Source: Stenotrophomonas sp. 57 (lineage in GTDB: Bacteria; Pseudomonadota; Gammaproteobacteria; Xanthomonadales; Xanthomonadaceae). Taken from it: a DNA stretch of 64,000 nt. Both the position numbers and the translations under genes were made by a program. Positions 9,753-18,817 of this stretch are shown here, piece by piece. Where the stretch lies: positions 3,904,001 through 3,968,000 of the forward strand of contig NZ_CP127407.1 in NCBI RefSeq assembly GCF_030291075.1, in the 5' to 3' direction. The notes beneath the pieces were generated by a model that worked only from the letters and a program-made list of their open reading frames with translations, was not told the DNA's origin and searched no databases. The stretch's first letter is position 1. Every line of letters starts with the position of its first letter.

Positions 9753-9758
9753 TATAGT
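9753..9758 (+). promoter_or_regulatory. Putative -10 element of the lysM gene
   Basis: TATAGT, five of six matches to TATAAT, about 35 nt before the lysM start. A -35 is unclear; TTGCGC or CCTTGC lie upstream at 14-16 nt spacing. Confidence 0.4.
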
Positions 9759-9793
9759 GCGCGGACCTGTTGGGGAATCAGGGCTTCACACCT

Positions 9794-10927
9794 ATGTTGC
9801 TTCGTTTTCGTACGGTCGTCGCCGCGGCGATGCTGACCGTGGCTGCCTATGCTACCGCCGTGGAAGTGAATGGCGGGCACCCGGACACCTATGTGGTCCG
9901 AAAAGGGGATACGTTGTGGGATATCGCCGCACGTTTCCTGCAGAAGCCGTGGCTGTGGCCGGAGATCTGGCAGGCCAATCCGCAGATCGCCAATCCGCAC
10001 CTGATCTATCCCGGTGACGTGCTCAGCCTGGCCTATCTGGACCGGGTGACCGTGGCTGCCCGGCCGGGCCCGCGCCAGGAGGCGCCGATCGACGCCATTC
10101 CGCTGGCCCAGGTCGAGCCGTTCCTGAAGCAGCTGAGCGTGGTCGACAGCATCGAGCAGCTGCCGTCCGTGGTTGGCCTTGAAGAGGAACGCCTGCGCGC
10201 CACCAGCGGCCACGCCGTCTACGTGCGCCTGGCCGAGGCCCAGCTGGGCCAGCGCTGGGCCGTGGTCCGTCCCACCGTGCGCTACGCCCAGCCCAAGCCG
10301 ACCGAGGACCTGACCGCCAACGGCAGCGTCACCCCGGGCAGCGGCAACCTGTGGCGGGACTACAACGCCCCCAACCACCGCCGCGGCGTGCTCGGCTATG
10401 AACTTGCCCAGGTCGCCACCGGCACCATCACCCAGGTCGCCGGCGGCAAGGTCCAGGCGTCCACGCTGGTGCTGGACAAGAACGAAGGCGGCCGTGAAGT
10501 CCGCGCGGGCGACCGCCTGGTCCCGATCGAGGCCAGGCCGTACGACCTGCAGTTCGTGCCGCATGTACCGGCAGCCAGCGTCGAAGGCGTCGATGTACGT
10601 GTGCTGGCGGTCACCGACATGTTCACAACCGGTGGTCCGCGCGACGTGATCGCAATCTCGGCAGGCCGCATCCAGGGCGTGGACAACGGCACCGTGTTCT
10701 CGCTGTGGCGGCCGGGCCGCCATGTGGCGGACCGCCTGAAGTACCCGACATCGTCGCGCACGGATGATGCCCTCGCCGGCAGCGTCGGCCGGGTGGTGCT
10801 GCCGGACGAGTACGCCGCGCACGCGATGGTGTTCCGCACCTTCGACAACGTCAGCTACGCACTGGTGATGCAGGGCGTGAAGCCGGTGCGCGTGGGGTAC
10901 AACGCACTGCACCCGGATGCGCGGTAA
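9794..10927 (+). CDS. LysM domain-containing secreted protein
   Basis: A 377-residue exported protein. A signal peptide covers about residues 1-24, followed at residues 33-80 by a LysM domain ('TYVVRKGDTLWDIAARFL...IANPHLIYPGDVL') that binds peptidoglycan glycan chains. The remaining 290 residues form a conserved region found in the same position next to dprA in related proteobacteria; I see no catalytic motif in it. ATG 9794 is the start that gives a proper signal peptide. Its TAA stop lies at the outer end of a SMAG dimer, where the repeat would normally read GTAG. Confidence 0.9.
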   Translation: MLLRFRTVVAAAMLTVAAYATAVEVNGGHPDTYVVRKGDTLWDIAARFLQKPWLWPEIWQANPQIANPHLIYPGDVLSLAYLDRVTVAARPGPRQEAPIDAIPLAQVEPFLKQLSVVDSIEQLPSVVGLEEERLRATSGHAVYVRLAEAQLGQRWAVVRPTVRYAQPKPTEDLTANGSVTPGSGNLWRDYNAPNHRRGVLGYELAQVATGTITQVAGGKVQASTLVLDKNEGGREVRAGDRLVPIEARPYDLQFVPHVPAASVEGVDVRVLAVTDMFTTGGPRDVIAISAGRIQGVDNGTVFSLWRPGRHVADRLKYPTSSRTDDALAGSVGRVVLPDEYAAHAMVFRTFDNVSYALVMQGVKPVRVGYNALHPDAR

Positions 10928-10930
10928 AAA

Positions 10931-11235
10931 GTCGACTGTTGGTCGACTGCTCTTCACCTCCCCGTGAAAGCGCCCGCGCTGCGCGCGATGGTCGACTGAC
11001 AGTCGACTCTACAGGGGCGGTCTCCGGCAAACCCTGACAATCACATGCGAAGGCGCCCTAGGGCGCCTTTGTTGCATGCTCTCGGTAGAGTCGACTGTTA
11101 GTCGACTGCTTTTCACCCGGCCACCGGAAACGCCCGCACTGCGTGCGATGGTCGACTGACAGTCGACCCTACACGGGCGGTCTCCGGCAAACCCTGACAA
11201 TCACATGCGAAGGCGCCCTAGGGCGCCTTCGTTGT
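10931..11235. repeat. Two tandem ~160-bp direct repeats, each a SMAG dimer plus a GC palindrome
   Basis: The interval between lysM and dprA holds two copies of the same block with a period of 159-160 bp. Each copy has a SMAG dimer with GTCGACT arms, then an almost perfectly repeated stretch ending in a 20-bp palindrome (AAGGCGCCC-TA-GGGCGCCTT) at 11050-11069 and again at 11210-11229. The SMAG parts of the two copies differ by scattered changes while the GGGCGGTCTCC...GCGCCTT part is identical. No gene is visible in this 328-bp gap. Confidence 0.85.
11050..11074 (+). terminator. Intrinsic terminator downstream of lysM
   Basis: GC-rich palindrome (stem GGCGCCC/GGGCGCC) followed by TTTGTT. A second identical hairpin at 11210-11229 lies in the second copy of the repeat, with TTCGTT after it. 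Confidence 0.6.
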
Positions 11236-11255
11236 ATCCGGCCGATAGTGGGGGA

Positions 11256-12383
11256 ATGACCAGACAGGTGGATGAGGCGCTGCTGCGCCTGGTGATGGCA
11301 GGCGGCGCGCTGGCGCCACGGCGGGCCCTGCTGCAGGCCGCGGGCAACGCAGAGATTGCGATCACGCAGGGCGCTGCGAACTGGCGCGCACACGGCTGTA
11401 CGCCAGAGCAGTGCGCTGCACTGGAACGCCCTGACGTCCGGGCCTGGACCGTGGCACGGCACTGGCTGGAAGACGACGACCACCATCTGCTGTCCTTCGC
11501 CGACGCAGCCTTTCCGCCGCCCCTGCTGGACGTCCCGAACCCGCCGCTGGCGCTGTTCGTTGCGGGCGATCCGAGCCTGGCCTGGCGCCCCTCGGTGGCG
11601 CTGGTCGGCAGCCGCTCGCCAACCCCGGGAGGACGCGCGCTGGCCGCGCGCTTTGCCAGCTGCTTCGTCGATGCCGGACTGGCCGTAACCAGTGGCCTGG
11701 CGGCCGGCATCGACGCGGCCGCCCACCTGGCCACGCTGGAGGCCGGCGGCTGTACGGTGGCGGTGATCGGGACCGGCCCTGACCGCGCCTATCCGGACAG
11801 CAACGCCCGCTTGCAGGCACGCATCGCTGCCGAAGGCGCGGTGCTCAGCGAGTACCTGCCGGGCACACCGGCACGCCCGGGCCACTTCCCCGCGCGCAAC
11901 CGGCTGGTGGCCGGGCTGGCGCTGGCGACAGTGGTGGTCGAGGCCGCGCAACGCTCCGGCGCCCTGATCACCGCACGGCTGGCTGCCGAGGCCGGCCGCG
12001 AGGTCTGCGCCCTGCCCGGCTCGGTGCTCAATCCGCGCGCGGCCGGCTGCCACCGGCTGATCCGTGAAGGCGCCGCGCTGGTCGAACGCCCCGAGGAAGT
12101 ACTGGAACTGCTCGCCCCCGCCCTTCGCCAGCAGCTTCCGGGCTTGCAATCGCGGCTGGCCACCCCCACTGAACAGGCACCGCCGGCACTCCTGCCGGCG
12201 CGCTGGGCCGACGCCCCTGACTACCAGCGCTTGTGGCGGGCCCTGGACCACAACCCAAGCAGTATGGATTCACTGATCACGTGCTGTGGATTGACGGCGC
12301 CCCAGGTGTCCTCCATGCTGCTGGCCATGGAACTGGCGGGAATCGTGGTGTGCGTACACGGCCGCTACTGTCGAACTCCCTAG
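11256..12383 (+). CDS. dprA: DNA-processing protein DprA (Smf)
   Basis: A 375-residue protein that loads RecA onto incoming single-stranded DNA during natural transformation. The Rossmann-like DprA domain (about residues 75-285) has 'ALVGSRSPT', '[12 protein letters not shown]', '[11 protein letters not shown]', '[13 protein letters not shown]' and '[23 protein letters not shown]', all family hallmarks. A winged-helix domain follows at about 310-372. ATG 11256 is preceded closely by GGGGG and fits the family N-terminus. It is followed by smg after 43 nt, a gene order conserved in this group. Confidence 0.96.
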   Translation: MTRQVDEALLRLVMAGGALAPRRALLQAAGNAEIAITQGAANWRAHGCTPEQCAALERPDVRAWTVARHWLEDDDHHLLSFADAAFPPPLLDVPNPPLALFVAGDPSLAWRPSVALVGSRSPTPGGRALAARFASCFVDAGLAVTSGLAAGIDAAAHLATLEAGGCTVAVIGTGPDRAYPDSNARLQARIAAEGAVLSEYLPGTPARPGHFPARNRLVAGLALATVVVEAAQRSGALITARLAAEAGREVCALPGSVLNPRAAGCHRLIREGAALVERPEEVLELLAPALRQQLPGLQSRLATPTEQAPPALLPARWADAPDYQRLWRALDHNPSSMDSLITCCGLTAPQVSSMLLAMELAGIVVCVHGRYCRTP

Positions 12384-12426
12384 TTTCTTCACCTCCACAG
12401 CGTCGCGCGACGCAGGCCGAGGGGCA

Positions 12427-12900
12427 ATGAAAGAGAGCATCCTGGACGTACTGCTGTACCTGTTTGAACACTATTTCAGCGAAGATGCGGACCTGATCCG
12501 TGACCGCGATTCGCTCCAGAACGGCCTGATCCAGGCCGGTTTCAGCCCAACCGAGATCAACAAGGCGTTCGACTGGCTCGATGCCCTGGCCGCGCAGCGG
12601 CCGAGCGTGGCCCAGGCGAGGGTCGATGGCCCCGTGCGCGTCTACCACGGCCCCGAGCTGGACAAGCTGGACGTGGAATGCCGCGGTTTCCTGCTGTACC
12701 TGGAACAGCACGGCATCCTCGACGCCGACCAGCGCGAGCTGGTGCTGGACCGGGCGATGGCCCTGGACCAGGACGAACTGGACCTGGACGACCTGAAATG
12801 GGTCGTACTGATGGTGCTGTTCAACCAGCCCGGCTCCGAGGCGGCGTATGCCTGGATGGAGACGCAGATGTTCATGGACGAGCCAGAACCCCTGCACTGA
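12427..12900 (+). CDS. smg: Smg family protein (DUF494)
   Basis: A 157-residue acidic, mostly helical protein of the Smg/DUF494 family. It begins '[17 protein letters not shown]', the conserved family start, and ends with '[18 protein letters not shown]...YAWME'. The family sits beside dprA in many gammaproteobacteria; its molecular function is unknown. Spacing to dprA (43 nt) suggests one transcript. Confidence 0.95.
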   Translation: MKESILDVLLYLFEHYFSEDADLIRDRDSLQNGLIQAGFSPTEINKAFDWLDALAAQRPSVAQARVDGPVRVYHGPELDKLDVECRGFLLYLEQHGILDADQRELVLDRAMALDQDELDLDDLKWVVLMVLFNQPGSEAAYAWMETQMFMDEPEPLH

Positions 12901-12939
12901 CCGTACACTTGGGGGCATAGCGCATTCAGGAGCGTCCCC

Positions 12940-13692
12940 GTGAGCGAGTGGTTCCATGCAGAAGGCAACCGGCAGCAAGGTCCGCTGCCGGCGGAACAGT
13001 TGGTGGAGTTGTTCCGCAACAACCAGATCTCCCTGGACACCCTGGTCTGGCGCGACGGCCTGCCGCAATGGCAGCCGTTGCGTACCGTCGTTGACGAACT
13101 GGGCCTGATCGTGCCGGCGCTGGACGCCGCTGTACCTCCGGTCGAACCGGATCCCGAACCAGTCGCACCGCCTCCGCCACAGCCTCCGGTACTGCCGGCG
13201 CCCACGCCTTATGCCACCAGCGCATCGGCCGGCGTGCTGCCGCCGCCGAAGAAGAAGCTGTCCGGCTGTGCATTGACCGCCATCATCGGGGGTGGCCTGT
13301 TGCTGGTGATGGTGCCGATCCTGGCCATCCTCGCCGCCATCGCGCTGCCGGCGTACAAGGACTACACCGTGCGCAGCAAAGTCGCCGGCGCCGTAGCCGC
13401 GCTGCAGCCGCTGAAGGACCAGGTGCAGCATTTCGCCGATGACGAAGGCCGCTGCCCGGGCGCCAATGACGCCGGCTTCCCGGCCCCGGGCGATTTCGCC
13501 CATGCCGGCCTGTCGGCAGTGAACATCGGCCGCTTCAACAACGGCCACTGCGGCATCGAAGCGACCCTGGCCGTGCCGGGCAAGAGCATCGACGGCGATC
13601 TGCTGTGGCTGGAATACGACCGCGACAGTGGCCGCTGGGAATGCAGCGGCGCCAGCGACGACAAGTACCTGCCGCCGTCGTGCCGCGGCTGA
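12940..13692 (+). CDS. GYF_2 domain protein fused to a pilin-like segment
   Basis: A 250-residue membrane protein starting with GTG (AGGAG lies 6 nt upstream). Residues 1-60 are a GYF_2 (DUF4339) domain: 'WFHAEGNRQQGPLPAEQL' and 'DTLVWRDGLPQWQPL'. A Pro-rich linker follows. From about residue 107 a hydrophobic segment ('IIGGGLLLVMVPILAILAAIALPAYKDY') resembles the N-terminal helix of type IV pilins, and the rest resembles a pilin globular domain with a Cys pair. No prepilin peptidase site is evident because the helix is internal. A paralogous GYF gene follows directly. The GYF_2 domain is thought to bind proteins; the partner is unknown. Confidence 0.85.
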   Translation: MSEWFHAEGNRQQGPLPAEQLVELFRNNQISLDTLVWRDGLPQWQPLRTVVDELGLIVPALDAAVPPVEPDPEPVAPPPPQPPVLPAPTPYATSASAGVLPPPKKKLSGCALTAIIGGGLLLVMVPILAILAAIALPAYKDYTVRSKVAGAVAALQPLKDQVQHFADDEGRCPGANDAGFPAPGDFAHAGLSAVNIGRFNNGHCGIEATLAVPGKSIDGDLLWLEYDRDSGRWECSGASDDKYLPPSCRG

Positions 13693-13741
13693 GCCGCATG
13701 CACGCCGGTACCTCCAAGGACGATCCAACAGGAAACATGCA

Positions 13742-14677
13742 ATGACTGAGTGGTACTACGCCGAAGGACAGCAACGCCAGGGCCCGCTGCCGGTCCAGGA
13801 GATCCGCCAGCGCTTCCAGCGCGGCCAGCTGAACCTGGACACCCTGGTCTGGCGCGAAGGCATGGCACAGTGGGCTGCACTGCGCCAGGTGGTCGATGAG
13901 CTCGGCCTGCAGACACTGGCCGATGCCAATGCAACAGCGGCCGGCAGCAGCGGTTTCGACCTGCGCAACGACTATGCGGCCATCGACAACGGCACCGCGC
14001 CGCTGCCCGGCACCGGCGCCCTCAGCAGTTCGCCCTACAGCGCCCCGGCGGCGCTTGGCGCTGGCACCCACGCACAACCGGTGGTGGGCGGCGAAGTGGT
14101 CTACGCAGGCTTCTGGAAGCGCGTCGCGGCATACATGATCGACTACTTCGTGCTGGTCATTCCCGGCAGCATCATCGGCGCCATCATCGGCGTGGTGCTC
14201 GGTGCCAGCATGGGCGCGATCGGCAGTGGTGAATCGACCATCGAAGTCGTCGCCCAGCTGTCCAGCGCGCTGATCAACTTCGCCATCGGCATGGCGTACT
14301 ACACCTGGTTCCATGCGTCGAAGGGCGGGGCCACGCTGGGCAAGATGGCGGTCGGCATCAAGGTCGTGCGCAGCAATGGCGAGCGCCTGACCAAGGCCCG
14401 CGCGTTCGGTCGCTACTGGGCCATGCTGCTGAGCAGCTTCACCCTCGGCATCGGTTTCCTGATGGCGGCCTTCACCGAGCGCAAGCAGGGCCTGCACGAC
14501 ATGATCTGCGACACCCTGGTGGTCGACCGCTGGGCCTTCACCGACCAGCCGCAGCTGCAGCGGCGCGAACTGGGCGCGGTCACCATCGCGATCCTGGTGG
14601 TGACCGGCCTGCTGACGCTGACAGGCCTGGCCCTGCTGGTCTTCGCCGTCGGCTTCATCGCCAAGATGGCCTCCTGA
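13742..14677 (+). CDS. GYF_2 domain protein fused to an RDD membrane domain
   Basis: A 311-residue protein with the same N-terminal GYF_2 domain as its neighbour ('WYYAEGQQRQGPLPVQEI', 'DTLVWREGMAQWAAL') and a different C-terminus. From about residue 120 it is an RDD-family membrane domain: 'YAGFWKRVAAYMIDYFVLV', 'SKGGATLGKMAVGIKVV' and 'ERKQGLHDMICDTLVV', plus a final hydrophobic helix. RDD proteins have been implicated in ion transport or stress in some bacteria. ATG 13742 follows the repeat-free 50-nt gap after the first GYF gene. The pair probably arose by duplication of the GYF module. Confidence 0.87.
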   Translation: MTEWYYAEGQQRQGPLPVQEIRQRFQRGQLNLDTLVWREGMAQWAALRQVVDELGLQTLADANATAAGSSGFDLRNDYAAIDNGTAPLPGTGALSSSPYSAPAALGAGTHAQPVVGGEVVYAGFWKRVAAYMIDYFVLVIPGSIIGAIIGVVLGASMGAIGSGESTIEVVAQLSSALINFAIGMAYYTWFHASKGGATLGKMAVGIKVVRSNGERLTKARAFGRYWAMLLSSFTLGIGFLMAAFTERKQGLHDMICDTLVVDRWAFTDQPQLQRRELGAVTIAILVVTGLLTLTGLALLVFAVGFIAKMAS

Positions 14678-14745
14678 GCGACCATCCTCACGCCCCGCTG
14701 CTTGACATGGGCGGGCCGGGCGTGATTCCTCTAGCAAGGTGAAAC

Positions 14746-14780
14746 CTGAACGCCCGGCACACTACCGGGCGTTCAGTTTA
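14746..14780 (+). terminator. Terminator hairpin after the RDD gene
   Basis: Perfect 12-bp stem CTGAACGCCCGG / CCGGGCGTTCAG with a 7-nt loop, followed by TTTA. The U-run is short. A second smaller hairpin (GGCCGC/GCGGCC) sits at about 14794-14814 before topA. Confidence 0.6.
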
Positions 14781-14869
14781 TGGATTTGCCCGTGGCCGCT
14801 TCACTAATGCGGCCGTTTGCTCCACCCTAGCGGCCCCTTCCCCCGGTCCGCCCACAGACCTTTCCCGAC

Positions 14870-17353
14870 ATGCCCAAGCACCTGCTCATCGTCGAATCGC
14901 CGGCCAAGGCCAAGACGATCAACAAATACCTCGGCAAGGACTACACCGTCCTGGCCTCGTATGGGCATGTGCGCGACCTGATCCCGAAGGAAGGCGCGGT
15001 CGACCCGGACAACGGGTTCGCGATGCATTACGACGTCATCGACAAGAACGAGAAGCACGTCGATGCCATCGCCAAGGCCGCCAAGGGCGCCGACGACATC
15101 CTGCTGGCGACCGACCCGGATCGCGAGGGTGAAGCGATCAGCTGGCACATCGCCGAGATCCTGAAGGAGCGTGGGCTGGTCAAGGACAAGCCGATGCAGC
15201 GCGTGGTCTTCACCGAGATCACCCCGCGCGCCATCAAGGAAGCCATCAACCAGCCGCGCGCCATCGCCAGCGACCTGGTGGACGCCCAGCAGGCGCGCCG
15301 CGCGCTGGATTACCTGGTCGGTTTCAACCTGTCGCCGGTGCTGTGGCGCAAGGTCCAGCGCGGCCTGTCCGCCGGCCGCGTGCAGAGCCCGGCGCTGCGC
15401 ATGATCGTCGAGCGCGAGGAAGAGATCGAAGCCTTCGTCGCCCGTGAGTACTGGTCGATCGCCGCCGAGTGCGCGCACCCCAGCCAGCACTTCAACGCCA
15501 AGCTGATCAAGCTGGACGGGCAGAAATTCGAGCAGTTCACCGTCACCGACGGCGACACCGCTGAAGCGGCACGCCTGCGCATCCAGCAGGCCGCGCAGGG
15601 CTCGCTGCATGTCACCGACGTGGCCAGCAAGGAGCGCAAGCGCCGCCCGGCGCCGCCGTTCACCACCTCCACCCTGCAGCAGGAAGCCTCGCGCAAGCTC
15701 GGTTTCACCACCCGCAAGACCATGCAGGTGGCGCAGAAGCTGTATGAAGGCGTGGCGATCGGTGACGAAGGCACCGTCGGCCTGATCTCGTACATGCGTA
15801 CCGACTCGGTGAACCTGTCGCAGGACGCGCTGGCCGAGATCCGCGACGTGATCGCCCGTGATTACGGCATCGCCTCGCTGCCGGACCAGCCCAACACCTA
15901 CCAGACCAAGTCGAAGAACGCCCAGGAAGCGCACGAAGCGGTGCGCCCGACCTCGGCCCTGCGCACCCCCGCCCAGGTCGCGCGCTTCCTGACCGACGAC
16001 GAGCGCCGCCTGTACGAGCTGATCTGGAAGCGCGCCGTCGCCTGCCAGATGATCCCGGCCACGCTCAACACCGTCAGCGTCGACCTGTCGGCCGGCAGCG
16101 AGCACGTGTTCCGCGCCAGTGGTACCACCGTGGTGGTGCCCGGCTTCTTGGCCGTGTACGAGGAAGGCAAGGACAACAAGAGCGCCGAGGACGAGGACGA
16201 AGGCCGCAAGCTGCCGGCGATGAAGCCGGGCGACCGCGTGCCGCTGGAACGCATCCTGGCCGAACAGCATTTCACCCAGCCGCCGCCGCGCTACACCGAA
16301 GCGGCGCTGGTGAAGGCGCTGGAAGAGTACGGCATCGGCCGTCCCTCGACCTACGCCTCGATCATCCAGACCCTGCTGTTCCGCAAGTACGTGGAAATGG
16401 AAGGCCGCAGCTTCCGCCCGTCCGACGTCGGCCGTGCGGTGTCCAAGTTCCTGTCCAGCCATTTCACCCAGTACGTGGATTACGACTTCACCGCCAAGCT
16501 GGAAGACGAGCTCGATGCCGTCTCGCGCGGCGAGGAAGAGTGGATCCCGCTGATGGCCCGCTTCTGGGAACCGTTCAAGGAGCTGGTGGAAGACAAGAAG
16601 GAATCGGTCGACCGCGCCGAGGCCAGTGGCGCGCGCGAGCTCGGCACCGACCCGAAGACCGGCAAGCCGGTCAGCGTGCGCCTCGGCCGCTTCGGGCCTT
16701 ACGCCGCCATCGGCAGCACCGCCGAGGACGCCGAGGAGAAGCCGAAGTTCGCCTCGCTGCGCCCCGGCCAGTCGATGCACACCATCTCGCTGGAAGACGC
16801 GCTGGAGCTGTTCCTGATGCCGCGCGCGCTGGGCGAGGACAACGGCGAGCCAGTCAGCGTCGGCATCGGTCGCTTCGGCCCGTTCGCCAAGCGCGGCAGC
16901 ACCTATGCCTCGCTGAAGAAGGAAGACGACCCGTACACCATCGACCTGGCCCGCGCCGTCTTCCTGATCGAAGAGAAGGAAGAAATCGCGCGCAACCGGA
17001 TCATCAAGGAATTCGACGGCAGCGACATCCAGGTGTTGAACGGCCGCTTCGGGCCGTACATCAGCGACGGCAGGATGAACGGCAAGATCCCCAAGGATCG
17101 CGAGCCGGCATCGCTGACCCTGGCTGAAGTGCAGCAGCTGATGGAAGAAACCGGCAAGCCGGTGCGCAAGGGCTTCGGCGCCAAGAAGGCCGCAGCGAAG
17201 AAGGCACCGGCCAAGAAGGCGGCAGTGAAGAAGGAAGCCGCGCCGAAGAAGGCTGCTGCCAAGAAGGCCCCGGCCAAGAAAGCGGTAAAGAAGGCGGTGA
17301 AAAAGGCCGCCGCGAAGAAGGCGCCGGCCAAGAAGGCCGCTGCAAAGAAGTAG
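14870..17353 (+). CDS. topA: DNA topoisomerase I (omega protein) with lysine-rich tail
   Basis: An 827-residue type IA topoisomerase that relaxes negative supercoils. The Toprim domain starts 'LLIVESPAKAKTI' and contains 'DILLATDPDREGEAISWH'. The active-site tyrosine is in 'GLISYMRTDSVNL' (Tyr308). Three C-terminal repeats with 'GRFGPY/F' follow between about residues 600 and 740, in place of the zinc ribbons of the E. coli enzyme. The last 55 residues are almost only Lys, Ala and Pro (repeated AKKAPAKKA), like histone H1 tails. The TAG stop (17351-17353) is part of the GTAG end of a SMAG repeat. Confidence 0.97.
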   Translation: MPKHLLIVESPAKAKTINKYLGKDYTVLASYGHVRDLIPKEGAVDPDNGFAMHYDVIDKNEKHVDAIAKAAKGADDILLATDPDREGEAISWHIAEILKERGLVKDKPMQRVVFTEITPRAIKEAINQPRAIASDLVDAQQARRALDYLVGFNLSPVLWRKVQRGLSAGRVQSPALRMIVEREEEIEAFVAREYWSIAAECAHPSQHFNAKLIKLDGQKFEQFTVTDGDTAEAARLRIQQAAQGSLHVTDVASKERKRRPAPPFTTSTLQQEASRKLGFTTRKTMQVAQKLYEGVAIGDEGTVGLISYMRTDSVNLSQDALAEIRDVIARDYGIASLPDQPNTYQTKSKNAQEAHEAVRPTSALRTPAQVARFLTDDERRLYELIWKRAVACQMIPATLNTVSVDLSAGSEHVFRASGTTVVVPGFLAVYEEGKDNKSAEDEDEGRKLPAMKPGDRVPLERILAEQHFTQPPPRYTEAALVKALEEYGIGRPSTYASIIQTLLFRKYVEMEGRSFRPSDVGRAVSKFLSSHFTQYVDYDFTAKLEDELDAVSRGEEEWIPLMARFWEPFKELVEDKKESVDRAEASGARELGTDPKTGKPVSVRLGRFGPYAAIGSTAEDAEEKPKFASLRPGQSMHTISLEDALELFLMPRALGEDNGEPVSVGIGRFGPFAKRGSTYASLKKEDDPYTIDLARAVFLIEEKEEIARNRIIKEFDGSDIQVLNGRFGPYISDGRMNGKIPKDREPASLTLAEVQQLMEETGKPVRKGFGAKKAAAKKAPAKKAAVKKEAAPKKAAAKKAPAKKAVKKAVKKAAAKKAPAKKAAAKK

Positions 17354-17373
17354 ATCCACGCCATGCGTGGATG
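17350..17373. repeat. SMAG repeat overlapping the topA stop codon
   Basis: GTAGATCCACGCC...GCGTGGAT hairpin; its first four bases include the topA TAG stop. A separate hairpin with GTGCGGACC/GGTCCGCAC arms follows at about 17382-17402 and may end topA transcription. Confidence 0.85.
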
Positions 17374-17482
17374 AGGGTCAAGGTGTGCGGACCAACGGTC
17401 CGCACCCACCGGGGGTGCGGGTTCCACCCCATCTGCACGCTGCAGGGGGATAATGAAGGCCCACGCCGGGCCGGTCTCCGCC

Positions 17483-18043
17483 ATGAAAGAACTCACCCTG
17501 GACTCTGCCGTCGCCACGCTCCGCGCGGGCGGCGTGATCGCCTACCCGACCGAAGCGGTCTGGGGCCTGGGCTGCGATCCCTCGCACGAAGCGGCCGTGC
17601 ACATGGTGCTGCGGCTGAAGCAGCGTCCGATCGAGAAGGGCATGATCCTGGTCGCCGCCGAGTTGCCGCAACTGGAAGGCTGGGTGCGCCTGCAGGCCCT
17701 GCCAGATGCCCGCCAGCGCGCGGTGCTGGCCAGCTGGCCCGGCGCCAATACCTGGATCCTGCCGGCGGGCCCGCGTGCGCGGCCCTGGGTGACCGGCGAA
17801 CACAGCGGCATCGCGGTACGCATCAGCGCCCACCCGCTGGTGGCCGAACTCTGCCGCGCCTGGGGAGGCCCGCTGGTGTCCACCAGCGCCAACCTGGCCG
17901 GCGAGCCCCCGGCACGCAGCCGCGAAGAGCTTGATCCGCGCCTGCTGCGCCTGCTCGACGGCATCCTCGATGGGGAGACCGGCGGCCTGGCCCAACCCAC
18001 GCCGATCCGCGACGCCCTCAGCGGCAACGTGCTGCGCTCCTGA
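17483..18043 (+). CDS. tsaC: Threonylcarbamoyl-AMP synthase
   Basis: A 186-residue Sua5/YciO/YrdC-family protein that makes threonylcarbamoyl-AMP for the t6A modification of ANN-decoding tRNAs. The signature 'AYPTEAVWGLGCDPSHEAAV' near residue 20, 'LKQRPIEKGMILVA' near 48 and 'PLVSTSANLAGEP' near 138 are intact. ATG 17483 gives the usual TsaC length without a Sua5 C-terminal domain. The gene lies downstream of topA, as in other xanthomonads. Confidence 0.95.
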   Translation: MKELTLDSAVATLRAGGVIAYPTEAVWGLGCDPSHEAAVHMVLRLKQRPIEKGMILVAAELPQLEGWVRLQALPDARQRAVLASWPGANTWILPAGPRARPWVTGEHSGIAVRISAHPLVAELCRAWGGPLVSTSANLAGEPPARSREELDPRLLRLLDGILDGETGGLAQPTPIRDALSGNVLRS

Positions 18044-18086
18044 GCGGCCGATTGCGCTGCCCCGGACAATCACGCACCCTGCCGCC

Positions 18087-18782
18087 ATGAACCTGTTGCG
18101 CGCCGCCCTCAGTCTCAGCCTGCTGCTGCCGTGGATGGCGCCTGCTGCGGACGCCGAGGACGTGCGCGTGTACCGCTGCGTGGCCAGCAACGGTGCCGTC
18201 GCCCTGCAGGACAAACCCTGCAACAGCGGCCGCCAGGAAGTTCGCGACCTGCAGCGTCCACGCGATCCGGCGCCGCGCGTGGTGCGCAGCGATGCGGCAC
18301 CCGCACCGCCGGACGCGGTTCCGGCCGTGCGCGATCGCGAAGTCCGCCACGTCTACATCCAGCCGCCGCAGCCGATGTACGAGTGCGTGAGCGACGACGG
18401 GCAGCGCTATACCAGCGACAACAACGAAGGCAATCCGCGTTGGGTGCCCTTGTGGACCAGCGTCTGGCTGCCGCACGGGCATCGTGGCCCGGCCTACCCT
18501 GGTCCACGCCCGGCCATCGGCACACCGATCGGTCCACCCGTCGGCGAAGGCGCAGGCTACCGGCCGCCTGCGGTCGGCGTAGGCGTGCAGGTCCCGGCCG
18601 GCAGCGTGCTGGTGCGCGACAGCTGCCATGCGCTGCCGCCACAGGAGGTGTGCGCGCGGCTGCGCGATCGCCGCTGGGAACTGGATCGTCGCTACAACAG
18701 CGCATTGCAGAGCGAGCGCACCGCCATCAGCAATGAACAGCGTGGCATCGACGCGCGCCTGTCGCGCGACTGCCAGCGCTGA
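18087..18782 (+). CDS. Secreted protein with DUF4124-like N-terminal domain
   Basis: A 231-residue exported protein. A signal peptide spans about residues 1-23. The mature N-terminus has 'VRVYRCVASNGAVALQDKPC', the short Cys-containing pattern of DUF4124-like domains. The middle is rich in Pro, Gly and Arg; the C-terminal part has further Cys residues and a helical 'RLRDRRWELDRRYNSALQ' stretch. Function is unknown. The next gene encodes a related secreted protein, so the two look like a duplicated pair. Confidence 0.78.
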   Translation: MNLLRAALSLSLLLPWMAPAADAEDVRVYRCVASNGAVALQDKPCNSGRQEVRDLQRPRDPAPRVVRSDAAPAPPDAVPAVRDREVRHVYIQPPQPMYECVSDDGQRYTSDNNEGNPRWVPLWTSVWLPHGHRGPAYPGPRPAIGTPIGPPVGEGAGYRPPAVGVGVQVPAGSVLVRDSCHALPPQEVCARLRDRRWELDRRYNSALQSERTAISNEQRGIDARLSRDCQR

Positions 18783-18817
18783 GCGCAGCCCGGCATCGCA
18801 GCCTGTACGCTGTAGGC

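Noticed and set aside
10928..11255. Insertion sequence between lysM and dprA
   Set aside because: No transposase frame or target-site duplication; the repeats are SMAG dimers and a palindrome.
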